From Zizania palustris (lineage: Eukaryota; Streptophyta; Magnoliopsida; Poales; Poaceae): a stretch of 64,000 nucleotides of DNA. Location: positions 104,389,198 to 104,453,197 of the forward strand of contig JAAALK010000079.1 in assembly GCA_019279435.1 (NCBI GenBank), given 5' to 3'. Numbering within the stretch: the stretch's first letter is position 1; every line of letters starts with the position of its first letter. Position numbers and translations under genes: made by a program. This document shows, piece after piece, positions 33,706 to 46,589 of this stretch. Below the pieces are notes generated by a model that made no database searches, had not been told where the DNA came from, and saw nothing but the letters and a program-made list of their open reading frames with translations.

Positions 33706-36700
33706 TGTGGGATCGGAATGGCGACTAGAGGGGGTGAATAGGTGCCTCGACAAATTCTTTCAAATGTAATGGCCTTTTCAAATCACTCAACGTAAATATA
33801 AAAGGTTGCAAATTCAAATTGATGAACACACTATAAAACCAGAACTAAAAACCTCCTCAATTTGAATTTTTCTCTAGATTGGAGCTTGGTATGTCGAAGT
33901 TCTCTATCGACAACTGGTTTACCAAAATATTACGTTTAGTTCGGTGACTGAAATATCGACAGAGGTAAATCGGTATTTGAATGATCGGCAGGGTTCAGAC
34001 TTTGCAAAAACAATCAGACTTTGAATATTTACTGAATATTTAGAAATTTCACTCTGTTCATAATTGGAAAAATATTTCTGAAATGAAGATTCAAATGAAA
34101 ACCAGTACATAAGTAAACTTCACTAAACTGAAAATCTGAACATTAGGATTTTCCTCTAAACAGTATGAGATCAGCAAATGGAGTAGTTGTCTAAACACTT
34201 GCTCTGAACAATCAGCTTGGCAAAGATGTTCTAAAACAGTATTATAGCTCAACATGAAGATCCAAACAGTTTAGAAACCTGAAGTGAAATTCATCAATCA
34301 ACAGTTTCAATACAGAAATTCCAGAAGTAAAACCGATTAGAACTGTTTCACAAAGGTAAAACAATATTGTTTTCAATCCCATAAAACTAGTTTTCTATGC
34401 ACAAACATATTGCGTCCAATGAACTATTCAGAGCAACCATTATTTACCAATCAGCATGAACAGAACCTTGTTTACTCACCCAATTTTTCAGATCAAAAAC
34501 TTGTACTGGACTTAGACTGAAAAGTTCAGAAAACTATAGTGATTGAGAGAGATTCAGGGATAGAAGAATGCTTCTGAAATCTGAACAAATAATGTGCAAT
34601 GTTGTATATCTAAACAGTTCAGAATTCTCTTCAAAATATTTCATCAAGCAGTAGATATATCTCAGAAATTGCAAAAACAATAGAGCTAACCCATTTTTAC
34701 CAGAATAACCAATACTGAAATCTATTCAGAAGATGGTAAAGTTTGTATGTAGAAATTACTTGTGAACAGTAAGAGCACAATTGCAATCTTCAGATTTAGA
34801 ACTGAAATTACTACAAAAAGACCCATGTGAATCAACTCAAATCAGACCAAATGCCAAAAACTAGATGATGAACATTATTTACCCAACCTAAAATGTTTTG
34901 GAAACTAAAAATTAATTTTCAGAGAAGTTTTCAGCATAGAGTTTAAACACATATCAGATGATGAGCAGTAAATGCTCTAGCACAGTGTTAATTCAGATCA
35001 TCAAGTCATCATAGACATTCTTAAGGATCTAGTTTTGAACCACATCAAGTATTCAACCAAAAAGGCAGAACTAAATCAGCAGATTTCAAAGCAACATCTG
35101 AACAGTACTTTTGAAAATGATCAGTAGTATGTTAAGAATAACTTTGTACTTTCAGATGCACAGTTTATCAAAACTAAATTGGAGCAAACAGCTTATTAGC
35201 ATAAACACACAGCATGATTACTTATCTGATTGGATCAGAATTCAGCAGCAGATTTGCTATATAGAATGAAAACTGAAACTGCACTTTCTGTCCAATTTCA
35301 GAGTTGAATCTTGTTCTCAATTTGATATGACACACAAAGAGTTCTTGACTTTGTATTCTGAACAAAACTTTAGGTAAAACTTTTCAGAACACATATAAAC
35401 AGAAAATCACCAGAAAGTATATTAACCTCCTTTTCTGAGGTGCTGAAGCAATTCAGACTAATCAGCCAAGAACCATAGCCTAGGACTTCACTACATCAAC
35501 AACCAAAAACTCTACTTAAGATAGTATCATGTCCTAAGCACTAAGATTAAACATCTTCAAAATCAGCAAACAAAATATCCAGAATCACAGTGGAAATCTA
35601 TTGGTGGAGCTGTAGCAGAATAGACAAAAACCAACCAGCAGAAACTCTCCAGCCGAAACTCAAAAGCTGAGTGACAAAATGAATAGTATGCCAATTCTTT
35701 AGATGATGAATAGTAAGAGGAATTAGCTAAGAGAGGCACACCTATAAACAGAAAATCACAAGAAACTATATTAACCTACTTTTCCGAGGTGCTGAAGCAA
35801 TTTAGACTAATTAGCCAAGAACCACGGCTTGGGACTTCACTACATCAACAACCAAAAACTCTTCTCAAGACAGAATCATGTCCTAAGCACTGAGATTAAA
35901 CATCTTCAAAATTAGAAAACAAAAATATCTAGAATCACAGTGGAAATCTCCTGGTGGAGCTGTAGAAGAACAGACAAAAACCAACCAGCAGAAACTCTCC
36001 AGCCGAAACTCAAAAGTTGAGTGACAAAATGAATAGTATGCCAATTCTTTAGATGATGAATAGTAAGAGGAATTAGCTGAGAGAGACACACCTTTTTGGA
36101 TCAGATGATCAGTCGGCAGACAACAAAATCAAGGGAAACATTTTGGTTTCTTGGATCACAAGCAAGAGATGAAAGTTGTTTCAGCCATGAGATATTTTTG
36201 AGAGCAAAAAGTGGACAGCAAACCTTGGGTGATGATGCCTTTTTATAGGCCCACCCAAGATGGCAGCTTTACACAAGAGCCCTCCATCTTTTCAGTTTTA
36301 CACATATAGACATGGGAAATTTTCAGAATTAGAAATTCTAAAACTTACCCATATAGACCTCTATTACTTTTATTACAAATTGACTCAACTCTTTTAATAT
36401 AATTTCAGAATTGGGGAATCCTGAAAAAATACTAAAAGTTTACACATTACTCTAAATTACTCAAAACAAAAAGACTCCTAATTATTGAATTTAAAAAATT
36501 TAGAGATGTGACGGTTTTCAGCAAAAACAGACAAAGCCTCCCCGATTGACGACAAGTGACGCCAATCCGTGAACTCGACCGCCAGCAAGTGTCTCCCGCT
36601 CTCGATCCCCTCGAGCCACCTGATCACTTGAACTGGCCTCCCTTTCGCTGACTTGACCATCACCATATCTCGACCTTCCGTCCGTCCATGTCTTGCTCTA

Positions 36701-37006
36701 TCTCCTCGTGCACTTCTGAGATCATCTCCAACTTCACCCGACATCCTTGATCCTCTAGCATCGAGCTCCCCGTTCGACCCTTGATCACCCGCCGCTGACA
36801 GTTGGTTAGTATCTCTACCATGCACATATGAGACAAGCCAAAACAAGAACCGTGACGCACACCGAACACTTTGACACAATCCACATTCGTACATCGAACC
36901 CTTTGATGCAAACAAACCATCACTCACTCATTAACTCGATTGCTCATCCTTGTCAATCACTCATCATAAAGATAGAAACCACAGTGCGACCATACTTGGT
37001 TTCACA
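33706..37006 (-). repeat. 3' LTR of element F
   Basis: In plus orientation it starts TGTGGGATCGG and ends TTTCACA at 37006, next to the tract read on the minus strand as AATGGCGATAT. The length is 3301 bp. A TATA box (minus CCTATAAAAAGG) lies at 36239-36250. It includes a tandem duplication of about 351 bp (35391-35741 and 35742-36092) that the other LTR lacks. It has decayed frames but no gene. Confidence 0.8.
35391..36092. repeat. Tandem duplication inside the F 3' LTR
   Basis: Two adjacent copies of about 351 bp run from ATATAAACAGAAAATCAC to the GAGAGGCACACC / GAGAGACACACC end. They differ at several positions, so the duplication is not recent. The 5' LTR has a single copy around 56005-56300. 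Confidence 0.85.
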
Positions 37007-38204
37007 ATATCGCCATTGATGAGTGCATTGACAACCCCAAAGAGAGAAATGATGAAAGTTACAAGTTAAGTGCACAAGTGACCATAAAAACTCAGAAAAT
37101 AACAAAAACATGTCACTTGGTAAACGATCTCCTCCTTGGACAAAAACTCATGCAACGCATTCTCCCTATCTTTGTCAAAAGCATCAATGCATCATGAAAG
37201 CCATTACTCCCCCTTAACCAAGGAATCATCCAAAAGCCTCCAAAAGCATCATGTAAATCATTTCTCCCCCTTTGGCAATGCAAGCATTAAGATGATAAAA
37301 AGATGCAAAGAGGGGTGTGAGGGTAGAGTATATATGCAAGCTTCTGAAACATGAGCAATTCCAATTACAGTACAAACAATCATTTGCCTTGAATATTGTC
37401 TAAAAGTACTGAATGAAACACTCAAATGAATACTATGTAAACAAAAGCATGAGAAAGCATTTCCAAATTTTAGCAAATAAAAGCATCACCACTCAGACTA
37501 GCATACTAGACATGGCAAGGCATGAGATGCAAAAGATAATCAAATACTAACCAGATAAGCATATCCCACTACAAGGAGCTTTAGCAAACTTGACATGCAA
37601 TTGATTCAAGCTTTTTGATTTTATTTTATTTTAGTGCCAGGGGTTATTTGCATGTCAACCTTATGCTAACCGACCAAGCTAAGCCTAGGTTGAAACCATC
37701 ATAAGCTTAAAGCAATGGTCACGGCATACACTTCAATGTCCCAGTTCATACCAAAGTGCTATGGTAAGTAGTCCAGAACTAAGTAGTGCGACAAAGCAAA
37801 CCCACCTGAATCTTTTCAATTTCAGCATAAAACAACATGACTATCAATCATTTTCATTTCATATTCATTCATTTTTCATTGTCATTTTTTTATTTTTCAG
37901 CACAACATTTTTGATAAGATCAAGTTGCATATTAGCATCCAAGTGAAAAGGACCTAGCTATCAGGTAAGTAAAAATAGAAAAAGCACTCAACCTATTCAT
38001 GCTAATTTCTAGACTAATTAGTGATCATTTTCAAATTTTCATAAATAAAAGCCATGCTCATGACAACTATCAGATGTATTCAAGCAAAGTATAATCAACA
38101 GTATTAAAGACAATACTTCAAAGGCATAATAATGCATGCATTTGTAAAAGCAATTAATCATATAACAGAAGCTCATGCAGTGCTACACAACTCCCCCTCA
38201 AAAC
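37007..38204 (-). other. Post-pol region of element F
   Basis: It is reverse-complementary in similarity to 92-1190 of element G, including CCAAAGGGGGAG (minus) near 37262-37273. No gene is recognised. It joins gag sequence near 38205, the scar of the pol deletion. Confidence 0.6.
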
Positions 38205-39646
38205 ATGCTAGAAGATCTCGAATGCTCAGTGTTGGGGTGAGTGAAAAATTGATTAGGAATTCAGCATTGTAAAACTCGAGAACCAGGTAAAGCATTAGAC
38301 TGATCATGCACAGGGTATGAGTCATGATAAAAAGTGCATGATCTACCTCCAAAGTGCGAGCCTGGAAAACGATGAGGTATCCTAAACTGTCGAGAATCAA
38401 AGCCTCTTACACGCGGTCTACTACCATATGAAGCATGGTGTACACCACGACGGGCAAAATCTCTCATGGGACCATAGGGAGCCTCAAATCAGGATAAGAG
38501 TGAAAAGCAGACTCATGCATACCAAAATATGGGTAATGCATATCCTGAAAGCTCATCGCAAAAGCACGTCGTTCATCCTTCATACGACAAAAGCAAAACC
38601 CAACCAAATGACCCACCTGATGACAATAGGAGCAGTGATACACTCTCTTGGGTGTGTGAGCATAGGTCTCAGGTGAAAATCTCACAGTCTTCTTAGGTTT
38701 TTGCTGGGGAGTTTTCTTTGGTGAACGAAGAGCTTTCTTTGTAGGTTGAGTAGTATTCTCGGCTTTTTGAATGGTGTCTAACTGGGATCTTTCTTTCTCA
38801 AGGGTTGTGGGTGGAGTGAACACTGTTTCGCTCCAAGTGTTTGGAGTGGTTCTCTCATAGCCCAACCCTAGAGCTAACCCTGCCCTATCAGCACACAATT
38901 TTTTTAGCCAAAAGCAAATTCATCCTACCCTTTCCTTTAGTGCATTTTTCAATCACGGAGAGAAGATAATCATTTTCACATTTTAGTTTTTTGACTTGCT
39001 CTCTAGCAAAGCTGAGTGGGTCCTTAAGAGTGATGCAGGTGGGACACGCCAGCTGCACATCCTTAGAACACTCAACACTCTCCAATCTAGCCTTAAGTTC
39101 ATCAACATGTCTATCTCTCAAATTAATTCTTTCAACAAGTAAAGGACAATTCATGCATTCGTTGATGACCGCAGGACTAGACTCCACCACCAAAAGCTGC
39201 CTTTCAGTCAATTCAAGTTTTTCAACAGTTTGAGCATGTGTAAAACGCAGCTGAGCAATTTCATTCATGACAACAATACATGACTCACATTCAGCATCAT
39301 CAGACTTAGATTTCAAAATTGCAAGTTCAGTAGAAATTGTTTCAAGTCTGAATTTTAGTGCTTTTCGTTCTTTAGCAGCAAGTTTAAGTGATTTATCCTG
39401 AGAACAAATAGCATCACACAATTCATCACTTTGAACAAGAATCTTATCATGGGATAGATGTACCTCAGAAGTGTCGAGCTCATCGCTGCTATCGTTGTTG
39501 TCGATCATGAAGAAAAAGCCGGTGAGGTTCATTGTCTTCTTCTCCTTCTTCTCCTGTTTCTTGGTTGGCTCTTCTTCATAGGATCTTGCCTCCTCACTTG
39601 ATGTACTATCAATGTCACTGAGGGCGGCCACAAATGATATGGCTAC
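38205..39646 (-). pseudogene. gag of element F, C-terminal part
   Basis: Minus-strand frames give an acidic start (SDIDSTSSEEARSYEEEP), a long coiled-coil-like part (39500-38950), then, in another frame, a basic region and the CCHC knuckle CSYCHQVGHLVGFC near 38630. A frameshift near 38890 separates the two. It begins at the left edge of element A. Long coiled-coil gags are typical of Sireviruses. The gag homology ends near 38205 at the deletion junction. Confidence 0.75.
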
Positions 39647-40131
39647 TGTTGGGGGAAATTACTTCATTTCCAGGACTTAAAGGTTAACCCTCCGAAGGCT
39701 CTAAGAAGGTCCCGAAGATGGCTGACTAATGCTCGATGATACGTCAGCGAGGTCGAAGGGTGTCACGATGCGAAGTCTCGGAGGATCCTCCGAAGGGAGA
39801 GAAGAGGCTTCGAAGCAGGAAGACGTGACTGATTGGATGCCCTGCTTATCCATCTACCCTGCAGCACTTTACCGTGTATAACCTTGTTTATAATACTGAA
39901 GGTCATTTGTAATATAAGGGTAAATAGGTCTATTCCTTAAGCCTTTCTCCCTATAAATACCCCCCATTGTACCTTGTAAGAAGGATCCAGAACCAGTGGT
40001 TCAAACACATATATTCGGACCTCTTGAGTTGTTATCCTTTACGGAGGCTCAAGTTTGTCCTAAAAGCACAAACCTCTTGTTTGTTTGTTCTTAACTACTA
40101 AGAACCTGTTGGTGTAACTTTTACGCCAACA
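39647..40131 (+). repeat. 5' LTR of element A
   Basis: It starts TGTTGG and ends CCAACA. A TATA box (CTATAAATA) lies at 39951-39959, followed by CCCCCCATTG. Transcription probably starts some 25-35 bp downstream. Confidence 0.95.
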
Positions 40132-40133
40132 GT

Positions 40134-40150
40134 TGGCGCCGTCCGTGGGG
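40134..40150 (+). other. Primer-binding site of element A
   Basis: TGGCGCCGTCCGTGGGG starts two bases after the LTR. It partly matches the complement of the plant tRNA-Asp 3' end. Confidence 0.8.
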
Positions 40151-40339
40151 ATCCAAGTTCTAAAAGCTTGTTCTCTACTGCTGACTGCACTCTGAAGAAA
40201 ACTTACGGGGGGAGCCTCGGAATCCTGAGATTCCGCGCACCCTTCAGTTAAGGGCTTCTTAGTGCAGCCCAAATGCCTTCCCTCGACCCCCTCGAGTCGT
40301 TCGAAGCCTTCCATTTCCAAGACACCTCATCGACTAACC

Positions 40340-43300
40340 ATGCCTCCGAAGCGTGGTCAAGCTGCAGGTCCCCTTCGAAGGTCCCCTCGGACCAACGGAG
40401 CCGGACCCTCAGCTAATCTGACGGTTCCTGCCGGAACCGATGGGCGTCGAGCGCCCCGGGGCCCTCTCCCCCCCCCTACAATGCTTCAGACCGACTACGC
40501 AGCAAGCCAAGACCCTGAAGTTCCCTCCGACGAAGACGAAGGCCCTCCCGAAACCGAGGCTACGCAGCTAGCCAGACTTCAGGAGGAGGTGTCCAGATGG
40601 AGGCAGGAGGCCGCCGACAGACTCCGCACTCAAGCTTCCACTGAAACTCCAAGGGGGCCTCCAGACGATGGAGGCCGCAACCCCCCAGAAGTTATACAAG
40701 TCCAAGAAGAGGCCGAGAATGCGTCCTTCGACAATGAGTCTCCATTGCACCCTGATCTGCAGAGAGTGCCTTTCGACCCCAGGTTCATGGCCTCGAAGCT
40801 GCACAAGTACTCCGGGGGGTCGGACCCCGGAGAGTTCGCCCGTTCGTACGCCCTAGCTATAGAAGCAAGCGGAGGGGTACGAAGCACCATGGCAAAATGC
40901 TTCCCACTCGCTCTCGAAGGTGTGGCGCTCCGGTGGTTCTGGTCCCTAAAACCAGGATCGATCAAGTCATGGGAACTACTCAAAAAGAAGTTCGTGAGCA
41001 ACTTCCAAGGCACTTTCGTGGCCCCAATGTCCACGGGAAGTTTGTTCCAAGTAAAGCAGCGGGAGGGAGAAACCCTCCGAGAATACTTCACACGCTTCGC
41101 CCACACCAAGTCACAGATCAAGGGCCTTACTACCTCTTCGGTAGTTGATGCTGCCCGAGAAGGGGTGCTGAACCCCGACCTCCTCAGCAAACTCCATCGG
41201 AAGCCGGTAACATCCGTAGCACAGCTCATGGCATACTTCGAGCAATATGCCAAGGCAGAGGAAGGATGCCTTCGGCGAGCTGAGGCAGCACTACCCACCC
41301 TCCGGGAAGTCAAAAGGGAGCCAGAGGGCACCGCTCCACCACAACCTCCACAAGACAGCCGCCCTAGCGAGTATAGGCGAGGAAAAAAGCATTTCCGTTC
41401 GGAAGTACTAAACATTGCACCTTCAGCTTCGAAGGCACCGGCCAGTTTCCAGCAGGTAAAAAATTTTAAGGCTGGGCCGTCAGTACCTCAAGAAAGGGTG
41501 CCTGGAAGGCGCCAGGGTCATTTTTGCTGCGTGCATGGCGATAATAGAAGCCATGACACGAAGGACTGCAAGACGATATTGACCCTTCGGGGTGAATACA
41601 TTGACCGAAATACCAAGAGGGGTACTTCGGACCGGGCTCCACCTACGGCACGATCGGAGCCTGTTCAAGCTGTGGCCCGAGCCGGTGCCCTCGAAGCCCC
41701 CATACGGCTACCGGTGGCCAGTATTATGCCACCACCAAGGCACGAAGATCCGCAAGACCGCGGCAAGAGAGTGGTCCTACCGATCTCCGGAGGAGGGACC
41801 CTCGGCAGCATGTCCAAGAGACAGCGCCGTGAGTACGTCCGTGAAGTTGGGCACATTGGGACTTCAAGTTCCGCTGAAGGGATGCCAGAATGGTCCCGTG
41901 TACCCATCTCATTCACAGCCAGCGATGCAGTAGGGGTGAAGTTTCCCCATGCTGACCCATTAGTCATCTCTGCCGATATAGCAGGGGCTGATGTTCGGAG
42001 GATCCTGGTGGACGGTGGAAGCTCCGCAGACATACTCTTCGTTCAAGCCTTCGACCAGATGTGTATACCCCGGAAGCATCTACTCCCTGCAGCCCGGCCA
42101 CTTCAAGGGTTCTCAGGACCGCCTCTCGATGCCCTCGGCCAAATAGGCCTCGAGGTTGCCTTCGGAGAGGGGCCGCTGGCTCGAGTAGAGGAGGTGATTT
42201 TCGACGTGGTGGATGCCCCCTACGCCTACAATGCTATCTTCGGACGAGGGATGTTAAACCAATTCGGGGCTATAGCGCATCACAACTACCTTTGTCTCAA
42301 AATGCCCACACAAGGTGGAGTGCTCACTATTTCAGGAGACCAAGCTGTAGCCAGAAGGACAGAATATGGCCACGGGCAGCCATTGGACCCTCGACAAGTG
42401 CACAATGTGGCGGAGAGCGCCAAAGAAGTACCAGAAGCCTTGAGCCCCCCGAAGGGATCCTCGCTCAAACCAAGCCCGGGGGGTGATGTCGAGACAAGAA
42501 TAATCTCAGAAGACGGCAAAGAGTACCCAATAAAATTCGGCAAGGGGCTATCTCCGGAGATAACCGCCTCATTAGAAGAAGTCGTCAAGAAGAATCTAGA
42601 CATGTTTGCTTGGACCGACGAAGATATCACGGGGGTCGACCGAAGCATCATCGAGCACAGTCTGCTCGTCAACCCGAAGGCCAAGCCAGTGCGCCAGGGG
42701 CTCCGAAAGCTATCAACAGAAAGAGCAAATTTAGCCAAGGCCGAAGTGGAAAAATTGTTAAAAGCTGGCATTATCAGGGAAGTGGCCCATACCGAGTGGT
42801 TGGCCAACCCTGTTTTTGTAAGAAAGAAGGATTCCAGCAAATGGCGCATGTGTATTGACTTCACATCACTAAATAAAGCATGCCCGCGAGACCCCTACCC
42901 AATGCCCCGAATAGATCAATTAATAGATTCCACAGCCGGCTCCGAACTATTAAGCTTCCTCGATGCATACTCCGGGTACCATCAAGTATGGCTGAAGCAA
43001 GAAGACGAGGCCAAGACAAGTTTCATAACTCCTTCAGGAGTATTCTGCTATGTAAGAATGCCTTTTGGTTTACGGAATGCCGGAGCCACATTTTCTCACT
43101 TAATAGCTAAAGCTTTAGGCCATCAGATAGGCCGCAATGTCGAGGCCTACATGGACGATATTGTAATAAAAAGTGCTCAAAAGCATCAGCATAGCATAGA
43201 TTTAGATGAAACTTTTGAGAGCCTCCGAGCATGTGGAGTACGCCTCAATCCCGAAAAATGTATATTCGGGGCACAAGCAGGGAAGCTGCTAGGGTACTTA

Positions 43301-45685
43301 GTTTCGAGCAGAGGGATCGAAGCCAGTCCAACGCAAATAAGTGCACTGCAAAGAATGGCTCCACCCGAGAATTTGAAGCAAGTACAGAAGCTAGCAGGAA
43401 GGCTAGCAGCACTCAGCAGGTTCCTGTCCAGATCGGCAGAGCGAAGCCTCCCAATTTTCAAGGCACTCAAAGGCTCCGAAAGCTTCAGCTGGACGCCGGA
43501 GTGCCAAAAGAGCTTCGAAGAGATAAAAGCCTACCTTGGAACATTATCAACCTTAACTGTTCCTCTTCCAGGGGAAACATTGCTTTTATACCTTGCAGCA
43601 ACAGGGTCAGCAGTAAGCGCAGTACTGGTCCGAGAAGTCGAGCTCAAAGACAAGCTGGTACAAAACCCAGTTTATTTTGTCTCGGAGGCATTATCAGGAG
43701 CCAAGATCAGATACTCCGAGCTTGAAAAGTTTGCTTATGCTTTAGTAATGGCCTCGCGAAAGCTAAGGCATTATTTCTTGGCGCATAACCTTATTGTCCC
43801 TACATCGTATCCTCTTGGAGATATGCTCCGAAACAAAGATTCCACAGGCAGGGTTGGAAAGTGGGCAGTCGAGCTAGCACCCTTCGAAATCTCCTTCACA
43901 GCAAGGACGGCCGTTAAATCTCAAATTATAGCAGATTTCGTAGCAGAGTGGACTCCATCTGCAGTATGGACTCCGGAAGAACCCTCCGACGGTTTCTGGA
44001 CAATATTCTCCGACGGAGCCTATCAAGCATCAGGTGCTGGAGCAGGGGCAGTAATCTTGTCACCATCAGGACAAAAGGCAATGTACTCTGCAAGGCTTAA
44101 CTTTCGAACCACTAATAACGTCGCCGAGTATGAAGGAATCTTGCTAGGCCTCCGAAAGGCTAAAGCACTCGGAGCTACAAGGATAATGATCAAGACAGAT
44201 TCCCAAGTCGTCGCGGGACATATTGATAAAAGCTTCCAAGCAAAAAACCCACATCTCGCGCAATACGTTCAAGAAATCCGCAAGGCAGAAGCAGCATTCA
44301 AAGGGTTTACAGTTCGAAGCATACCGCGCGCAGAAAATCAACTTGCAGATATTCTTGCAAAAGCCGCAGCAGGAGCAGTAGACCTCCCGGAGGGCGCTTT
44401 CTAAGAAGAGTTAGAGCAGCCAGCAGCTGACCAAATACCCTCGTCAGAAGTAATGTGTATTGAAGCTACGGATTGGCGAACTCCGATAATAACTATGTTG
44501 CAAGGTAGCAATGACCCTCCGGAAGGCCCAGAAGCTCGAAGAGTGCAAACGAGAGCTCGAAATTACAAACTTATTGGGGAAGTACTATATAAAGCCGGAG
44601 TATGCTCACCACTGCTTCGATGCATCTCTCAACCTGAAGGACAAGACACACTTCGAGGCATCCACGAGGGGCTGTGCGGAGGTCATCTAGCTCCTAGAGC
44701 ACTAGCAGGCAAGACGCTCCGGCAAGGTTTTTATTGGCCGACGATCGTCAGAGACGCCGAAGACCTAGTTCGGACATGCCAAGGCTGCCAATGGATGGGC
44801 CGAAGGAGCCATCGCCCACCAGCTCAACTTCAAGTTATTGCCCCGGTATGGCCGATGGCTAGATGGGGCATGGACCTCATAGGCCCTTTCCCACCAGCAA
44901 AAGGCGGATTGAAATTTGCAGTCGTAGCGATAGAATACTTCTCAAAATGGGTGGAAGCAGAGCCGCTAACAGCCATCACATCAAAGAATGTGCAAAGGTT
45001 CTTCTGGCAGAATATTATATGCAGGTTTGGAGTCCCCAGAGAATTAACGGTGGATAATGGAACCCAGTTCGAAGCTGATACCTTCCAAACATTCTGTGAA
45101 GAACTGGGCATTAAGCTATGCTTCGCAGCAGTGCGACATCCTCAATCCAACGGAGCCGTCGAACGAGCCAACGGGAATATCCTCTCCGGGTTAAATCGCC
45201 GAATCGTCGGATTGGCCAAGGGCCTATGGGTCGAAGAGCTACCCAAAATTTTATGGTCTATCCGAACCACGCAAACTAGATCAACCGGCTTCACGCCATT
45301 CAGGTTGCTCTTCGGAGACGAAGCCATGACCCCTACGGAGCTCAAAGGGGAATCACTTCGCGTAATTCAACACGAAGACGAAGATGATCGGAGTGCTTCA
45401 ATAGACTTGTCGGAAGAAACAAGGCTTCGAGCTGTCGCCAACCTGACGAAGTACCAAGAGCACACAAAGACATGGTATGACCCGAAGGTCAAATTAACTG
45501 AGTTAAAACCAGGTCATCTAGTATTACGAAATGTAATAGCTCCGGGGAAGCTAGGAAACAAATGGGAAGGACCATATGTTATCTTACGCTCAGGACGCCC
45601 CGGCTCGTTTAAATTAGCTAATTTAGAAGGAGAAGAGTTGAAACATGCGTGGCATGCGGAGCACCTTAAGAGATATTATGCTTAA
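40340..45685 (+). pseudogene. gag-pol polyprotein of element A, with one in-frame stop before integrase
   Basis: ATG at 40340 (MPPKRGQAAG) is the first in-frame ATG; an earlier GTG at 40262 is less likely. The frame is open for 1354 codons to TAA at 44402-44404 and stays open in the same frame to 45685. Domains: gag core near residues 170-290 (LRWFWSL); a Cys/His motif near 395-410 (CCVHGDNRSHDTKDC); protease DGGSSADIL near 556; reverse transcriptase with YMDD near 936; a degenerate first RNase H; second, archaeal-like RNase H near 1220-1345 (FSDGAY, KTDSQVV). After the stop comes integrase: RTCQGCQWMG, GMDLIGPF, VDNGTQF, SNGAVERANG, ending AEHLKRYYA. In D the stop codon position is a Tyr codon, so a single substitution separates RNase H from integrase. 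Confidence 0.9.
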
Positions 45686-45870
45686 GGCTTCCTTGTAATC
45701 ACTTGTAACACTCCTTTTATAAATAAAGCTAAAGGGTTGAGATTTGTTTTGCCCTTCGAACATCCCACCCTCCGGATGGACGCATTCGAAGGTCGGTGAT
45801 GCTAGCAGAGCCAAGCATTTTTCGAAAAAACCCAAGGGGCTTGCTACGAACCATTGGTTCAGTGGCTCCG

Positions 45871-46409
45871 CCAACCTACGGATTCCAGGCTCCGGCTTGT
45901 TAGGATCCGTAGAAGAGTCTAAGGACTTTAAACAAGACAGAATTTCAAGCCTCCGGGTGCGAAATATCTGTAAAAGAGCCGTAGGTGGCCAACCTACGGA
46001 TTCCAGGCTCCGGCTTGTTAGGATCCGTAGAAGAGTCTAAGGACTTTAAACAAGACAGAATTTCAAGCCTCCGGGTGCGAAATATCTGTAAAAGAGCCGT
46101 AGGTGGCCAACCTACGGATTCCAGGCTCCGGCTTGTTAGGATCCGTAGAAGAGTCTAAGGACTTTAAACAAGACAGAATTTCAAGCCTCCGGGTGCGAAG
46201 TATCTGTAAAAGAGCCGTAGGTGGCCAACCTACGGATTCCAGGCTCCGGCTTGTTAGGATCCGTAGAAGAGTCTAAGGACTTTAAACAAGACAGAATTTC
46301 AAGCCTCCGGGTGCGAAGTATCTGTAAAAGAGCCGTAGGTGGCAAACCTACGGATTCCAGGCTCCGGCTTGTTAAGATCCGTAGAAGAGTCTAAGGACTT
46401 TAAATTTTT
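45871..46409 (+). repeat. 118-bp tandem repeat of element A
   Basis: Units begin at 45871, 45989, 46107, 46225 and 46343, an exact 118-bp period, about 4.6 copies. Each unit looks like two diverged halves of about 59 bp: one with CCAGGCTCCGGCTTGTTAGG, one with TTTCAAGCCTCCGGGTGCGA, each followed by a GTA(A/G)AAGAG stretch. The block separates the 3' ends of pol and the antisense gene. Confidence 0.93.
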
Positions 46410-46589
46410 TGTCTACTTATCGATGGTGACATGTGCAAAAATTCGAAGCATGCAGGTGCTCGGGCAATCATTGTGCCTAGCGAACCCTTATATAAGATAA
46501 AAGCTCCGCCACCCACAAGGGGGGTTGGAGGATAGGAGTCACACAGCATGCTGTCGAAGCATTCCACATTAAAATATTATATTCATACA

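Noticed and set aside
40262..40339. GTG at 40262 as start of gag in element A
   Set aside because: Plant gag genes start at ATG; the first in-frame ATG is at 40340 and gives a typical basic gag N-terminus.
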